DNA of 13,530 nt from Chloroflexia bacterium (GTDB lineage: Bacteria; Chloroflexota; Chloroflexia; Thermomicrobiales; JALYUS01): the NCBI GenBank assembly GCA_025924435.1, contig JAICIL010000099.1, positions 1 through 13,530 on the forward strand, written 5' to 3'. The notes under the pieces are model-generated. The model saw nothing but the letters and a program-made list of their open reading frames with translations, made no database searches and was not told the DNA's origin. The stretch's first letter is position 1. Every line of letters begins with the position of its first letter. This document shows positions 13,338 through 13,530 of the stretch, in pieces. The translations under genes were made by a program, and so were the position numbers.

Positions 13338-13530
13338 TCACGGTCGGAGATGCTTCACCGAGTCAATGAGGCGGGTGCTCTCCAGGAGATCGAGGAAGGT
13401 AAAGAAGAGGAGGAGATCGGCGAGGCAGAGGCTGACGCAGAGCGCGATCGGGAGGGCGATGCCGACCCGTCGCATGTACGGACCAAGCCCGAGCCAATCG
13501 AAACTGCCGATCGTGAAAACGACCCACGGC
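13338..13530 (-). CDS. C-terminal fragment of an unidentified membrane protein
   Basis: This frame enters from beyond the right edge and ends at a TGA at 13340-13338, leaving 63 visible residues. The first part contains VVFTIGSFDWLGLGPYMRR. A strong hydrophobic segment follows at about residues 23-48 (IALPIALCVSLCLADLLLFF and the residues after it), and the chain ends in the polar tail STRLIDSVKHLRP. Codon third positions are mostly G or C, as in the neighbours, and the pattern looks like the last transmembrane helix of a larger protein. An internal ATG would leave a 45-residue protein, which is less likely. I do not recognise the family. A 117-nt gap separates it from the protease gene on the same strand. 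Confidence 0.6.
   Translation of the reverse strand, partial: PWVVFTIGSFDWLGLGPYMRRVGIALPIALCVSLCLADLLLFFTFLDLLESTRLIDSVKHLRP

Noticed and set aside
13348..13530. Glu-rich plus-strand frame at the right edge
   Set aside because: It is antisense to a hydrophobic membrane segment, which in GC-rich DNA automatically gives Glu/Lys-rich antisense sequence. The minus-strand frame is the better coding candidate.

Overview
The window is 13.5 kb of bacterial DNA with high GC content and very dense coding. It has strong G/C preference at third codon positions, several 4-nt start/stop overlaps and only three intergenic gaps longer than 90 bases. No rRNA, tRNA, CRISPR array, insertion sequence or phage gene is visible. 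The gene mix (surface-glycan genes with heptose-type enzymes, MurJ, RecJ, a CrtI/CruF-type carotenoid set, and a site-2 protease with CBS domains) and a probable leaderless GTG start are compatible with a pigmented Chloroflexota (Thermomicrobia-like) or a Deinococcota/Armatimonadota-type organism. This placement is inference and not secure.

Left part (147-5908): a surface-glycan region. A GT4 glycosyltransferase runs leftward from a divergent promoter region at about 1374-1501. Rightward runs a tight operon of a WecG/TagA/CpsF glycosyltransferase, a small membrane protein, an RfaE1-like PfkB sugar kinase, an RfaE2-like adenylyltransferase and a MurJ/MviN-type flippase. Together they could activate a heptose-like sugar phosphate as a nucleotide sugar, build a lipid-linked glycan and move it across the membrane. 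The isomerase, phosphatase and epimerase of a full heptose pathway are not in the window.

Middle part (5905-11997): RecJ lies on the minus strand. It meets MurJ tail to tail with a 4-bp overlap and is translationally coupled downstream of a CrtI-family carotenoid desaturase/oxidase. A 100-bp divergent gap separates this pair from a rightward pair, a PlsC-type acyltransferase and a GT2 glycosyltransferase. A CruF/DUF422-type carotenoid gene converges on the GT2 gene and overlaps it by 122 bp. Desaturase/oxidase, hydratase-like enzyme, glycosyltransferase and acyltransferase together suggest tailoring of a carotenoid into an acylated glycoside.

Right part (12024-13530): an M50 site-2 protease with C-terminal CBS domains sits 26 bp upstream of the CruF-like gene on the same strand. 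The C-terminal piece of an unidentified membrane protein runs off the right edge. The first 124 bases of the window contain no A at all and long G/C runs, unlike everything after them, and may be an assembly-end artefact.
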